Part shown: positions 43,139 to 45,302 of the stretch, in pieces
Position numbering within the stretch: the first letter of the stretch is position 1
Layout: each line of letters starts with the position of its first letter
From: Oscillospiraceae bacterium
GTDB taxonomy: Bacteria; Bacillota; Clostridia; Oscillospirales; Oscillospiraceae
NCBI GenBank assembly: GCA_021205095.1
Contig: JAJPYE010000051.1
Location: forward strand, 1-45,302
Direction of reading: 5' to 3'
DNA: 45,302 nucleotides
The notes under the pieces: generated by a model
Database searches by the model: none
The model's input: the letters and a program-made list of their open reading frames with translations, nothing else
Told to the model about the DNA's origin: nothing
Made by a program: the position numbers and the translations under genes

Positions 43139-43485
43139 ACGGCGCGTTGGTTTGGGTCTGGCGCGGGTCGGCCCCCTCCGGCATCGCCTTTGGCGCTGCC
43201 ACCTCCCCCGCATTGCGGGGGAGGGAACCCCTCCACCGCCCTGTTCGGGCGGTCCCCCTCCCCTTTCAGGGGAGGCTCTGGTGCCAGCATTTCATAAAAT
43301 TTCACTTTTTCGTTTCGGGGATAACTAATTTAGACGATTGTTTGTATTGCAGTTCGTTGCAAACAACCAGCGTACGACACTGGAAGCCTCCCCTGAAAGG
43401 GGAGGGGAACCATGCGATAGCATGGTGGAGGGGTTCTCCCCCGTACCAGCACTAAATAAGAGCCTCCCCTCCGCGCTGGCTGATT
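43139..43485. repeat. composite inverted-repeat element 4
   Basis: Left half 43139-43280, right half from 43383 (GCCTCCCCTGAAAGGGGAGG). The outer left end (GCGCGTTGGTTTGGGTCTGG) matches the left end of the element at 36119. It fills the gap between portal start and capsid stop. Confidence 0.85.
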
Positions 43486-43491
43486 CCCCCG

Positions 43492-44493
43492 TTACAGGGT
43501 CGCGCCTCCATTGAGACCGCCGCCCAGTACGAAGCGCCAGTCTACAAACCCGGCGGACAGTCTGGCATACCCATCCCAAATGTTCTCGTCATTGGCCCCC
43601 AGGCGGCTGGTGATCTCGCAGTCCACCCGGTCGAGCCACACCGCGCCGTCGCACTGGTCGTTATAGGAGCTGTCCATCAGGAACCAGGGGGCGGCGTTGG
43701 TATCGCCGATGTAGTCGTTGAGGTAGGGCCAGACCAGCACACGCATGGAGCCGAAGAGGTAGTTGAAGTCGTTGTTGGCGGTGCCGGGGGCCTCGTAGGA
43801 ACCCAGAACGGCGAACACGTCCCGCTTCAGCGTGGCGATATTGGGGATGATGATGGTGTCCGGCTCCAGGCCCAGGGTCTCCCCGTTGTCGCCCTTATAG
43901 TTCTGCATGGCGGTCATGGCCGCGCCCAGGGCCTCCTCGGAAAAGGCGTCGGCGAACATATTCCCCTGCTCCGCCCCGGAGACCTTGGCCGGGTGGGCGG
44001 TGCTGAAAAGGCACAGGCCGTCGGCGCTGGCGCAGTCGAAGTCGAAGCCGTTGATGGTAACGCTGGTGCTGCCCTGGCTGGCCGTACCCAGCAGGTTCGC
44101 GAAGAACCGCTCGCGGGTGCGGTAGAAGGAGTCGGTGAGCTTGGTGGCTCGCTTGGTCATCTCGCCGATCTTGTTGTCGTCCCGCATTTCGCGGGAGATG
44201 GCGATCTGGCTCTTCCAGACCTGGTTCACGATGGTCTTGGGGTAGCCCTCCTCAAAGCCGTTGGTGGGATGGGCCCCGTTCTCCCCCACCACCTGCCAGT
44301 CGCTGGCGGCGGTGACGCTGGTGAACGCCTCGGCCCAGTTCTCGCTCTTGACCTGGCGGAAGATTTTCGGCCCGATCTCCTTCACCTTCCAGGCCTCCGC
44401 CACGTCCTCGATGCAGCTCGCGATCGGGGCCTGATACTTGCCATACAGCGTATCCAGCCGCCCGGAGCCTTCCGCAATTACAATGTTTGCCAT
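43492..44493 (-). CDS. phage major capsid protein
   Basis: 333 aa. The sequence has features of Mu-gpT/HK97-like capsid proteins: NWAEAFTSVTAASDWQVVGE, WKSQIAISREMRDDNKIGEM and a C-terminal region with FNYLFGSMRVLVWPYLND and WDGYARLSAGFVDWRFV. It lacks an obvious long N-terminal scaffold domain. It follows the head-protein gene at 44554 by 60 bp and would form the shell. Confidence 0.75.
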   Translation of the reverse strand: MANIVIAEGSGRLDTLYGKYQAPIASCIEDVAEAWKVKEIGPKIFRQVKSENWAEAFTSVTAASDWQVVGENGAHPTNGFEEGYPKTIVNQVWKSQIAISREMRDDNKIGEMTKRATKLTDSFYRTRERFFANLLGTASQGSTSVTINGFDFDCASADGLCLFSTAHPAKVSGAEQGNMFADAFSEEALGAAMTAMQNYKGDNGETLGLEPDTIIIPNIATLKRDVFAVLGSYEAPGTANNDFNYLFGSMRVLVWPYLNDYIGDTNAAPWFLMDSSYNDQCDGAVWLDRVDCEITSRLGANDENIWDGYARLSAGFVDWRFVLGGGLNGGATL

Positions 44494-44553
44494 GTTTTGT
44501 TCTCTCCTTTATTTAAATAGTATAGATAGGTGTCCCGCGCCCGCAGGCCGGTC

Positions 44554-44943
44554 TTACTCGCCGATGAAGCGGCAGCGGCACAGGTCTCCGGCCTGCTCGC
44601 CGTCGAAGCCGACGATCTCCAGCATCTCGCCGAGGCCGGGCGTGATGGTCATGCAGTCGTCGGCAATGCCTGCGTGGACGCCGATCTGGAGTCCGGCGCT
44701 GTCGGCGTTCAGGGGGATCTCGTACACCACCCCCTCCGTCAGGCGCATGACCGGGATGACCGTCCCCGCCGCCGGGGCCTCCTCCTCCCGCAGGGAGATG
44801 AAGGTCGGCTCCGTGGACGGCCCAAGCTGACCGTCGGTGACAGCCATGCCCAGGCCCACATACAGATCCTCGCCCCCCGCCACCGGGTAATACTCCCAGG
44901 GGATGGGCTGTCCGTTGTCAAAAGAATAAGGCAGAATCGCCAT
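44554..44943 (-). CDS. phage head-associated protein
   Basis: 129 aa, starting MAILPYSFDNGQPIPWEYYP, beta-rich with Gly/Pro/Glu; the position directly upstream of the capsid gene is that of head decoration proteins. No known motif seen. The 250-bp decamer array lies immediately upstream, so the array would be its promoter or leader region. Confidence 0.55.
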   Translation of the reverse strand: MAILPYSFDNGQPIPWEYYPVAGGEDLYVGLGMAVTDGQLGPSTEPTFISLREEEAPAAGTVIPVMRLTEGVVYEIPLNADSAGLQIGVHAGIADDCMTITPGLGEMLEIVGFDGEQAGDLCRCRFIGE

Positions 44944-44970
44944 GGTTATGTTCCTCCTTTAAAATGGTTG

Positions 44971-45220
44971 AATTTTGTCGTTGTGTGTCGATGGGTGTCG
45001 AACGTTGTCGAAGTGTGTCGAGTGTTGTCAATGGGTGTCGAATGGGGTCGCACACTGTCGAGTGTTGTCGAAGAATGTCGAATGATGTCGCACACTGTCG
45101 AGTGTTGTCGAAGAATGTCGAATGATGTCGCACACTGTCGAGTGTTGTCGATGGGTGTCGAAGCGTGTCGATTAGGGTCGCACGTTGTCGAGTGGTGTCG
45201 AAGAGTGGCGAACGTTGTCG
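44971..45220. repeat. phased 10-bp repeat array (GTCG every 10 bp)
   Basis: From 44971 to 45220, 25 consecutive decamers: 23 end in GTCG (others GTCA and GGCG), exactly in phase with the 10-bp spacing. The other six bases vary but come from a small set (AGTGTT, AAGAAT, AATGAT, CACACT, ATGGGT). A 40-bp unit of four decamers repeats almost perfectly from about 45050 to 45150. It is not a CRISPR array: the repeat is far too short and there are no spacers. Lies ~30 bp upstream of the head gene. Confidence 0.95.
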
Positions 45221-45241
45221 ATGAGATGCGTCTGTTGTAGT

Positions 45242-45302
45242 GCCGGTACGGGGGAACCCCTCCGTCAGCGCCAAGGCGCTGCCACCTCCCCGCCATGCGG
45301 GG
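45242..45302. repeat. composite inverted-repeat element 5, cut by the window edge
   Basis: The sequence TGCCGGTACGGGGGAACCCC and a following CACCTCCCCGCCATGCGGGG match the ends of the other composite elements (compare the ends near 40590-40600 and 43430-43446). It continues outside the window. Confidence 0.65.

Noticed and set aside
44971-45220. CRISPR array.
   Set aside because: Repeat unit is only 10 bp, no unique spacers, no cas genes in the window.
44918-45296. Reading frames across the decamer array encoding repeated STTLDSVRHHSTF-like peptides.
   Set aside because: The 10-bp unit lacks stop codons, so several frames are open on both strands; the period is not a multiple of three and no frame has a convincing start signal.

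Overview
The window looks like a chromosomal piece of a GC-rich, Gram-positive anaerobic gut clostridium, probably order Oscillospirales (Flavonifractor, Lawsonibacter or Pseudoflavonifractor type). The evidence is a Firmicutes-style S10-spc-alpha ribosomal operon with rpsD inside it and a KOW-domain gene between map and infA, SGEAS-rich secreted proteins, AT-rich sigma-A promoters in otherwise GC-rich DNA, and CCTCCCC-type dispersed repeats. Species-level placement is inference.

1-6.4 kb: the start of hslO (Hsp33, cut by the window edge), a small dicluster ferredoxin, a J-domain membrane protein overlapping a zinc-ribbon membrane protein, then two large secreted beta-rich paralogs transcribed divergently from a shared AT-rich promoter region.

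6.4-22.8 kb (minus strand): one long ribosomal/transcription/secretion operon, rpsJ to rplQ, including secY, adk, map, infA and rpoA. It starts at two tandem sigma-A promoters, has a ~265-nt leader with a possible attenuator, and ends at a strong terminator. Oddities: an RGG/YNRDN-rich tail on S3, a 281-bp insertion-like gap between rpsZ and rpsH, and a zinc-free S4.

22.8-34.2 kb: secA-pgeF-(peptide-binding lipoprotein)-cdd on the minus strand; a zinc-ribbon four-helix membrane protein on the plus strand; a uridine-kinase-like gene whose promoter sits inside the preceding terminator; an ECF sigma factor with a large single-pass membrane partner; and an orphan 135-aa protein.

34.2-34.7 kb: no gene, but a dense set of promoters on both strands around a ~220-nt segment closed by a 12-bp long-range helix with internal hairpins. 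This is a candidate structured RNA of unknown class.

34.7-45.3 kb (minus strand): a short-tailed-phage-like structural and lysis block (head protein, major capsid, portal, connector-like protein, endolysin, two small membrane proteins, tail protein, PG-binding protein). No terminase, integrase or replication gene is visible. Each long gap in it holds a composite inverted-repeat element, and the gene order looks shuffled relative to usual phages. Upstream of the head genes lies a 250-bp array in which the tetramer GTCG recurs every 10 bp. This array and the 34.3-34.7 kb RNA candidate are the two most unusual signals in the window.
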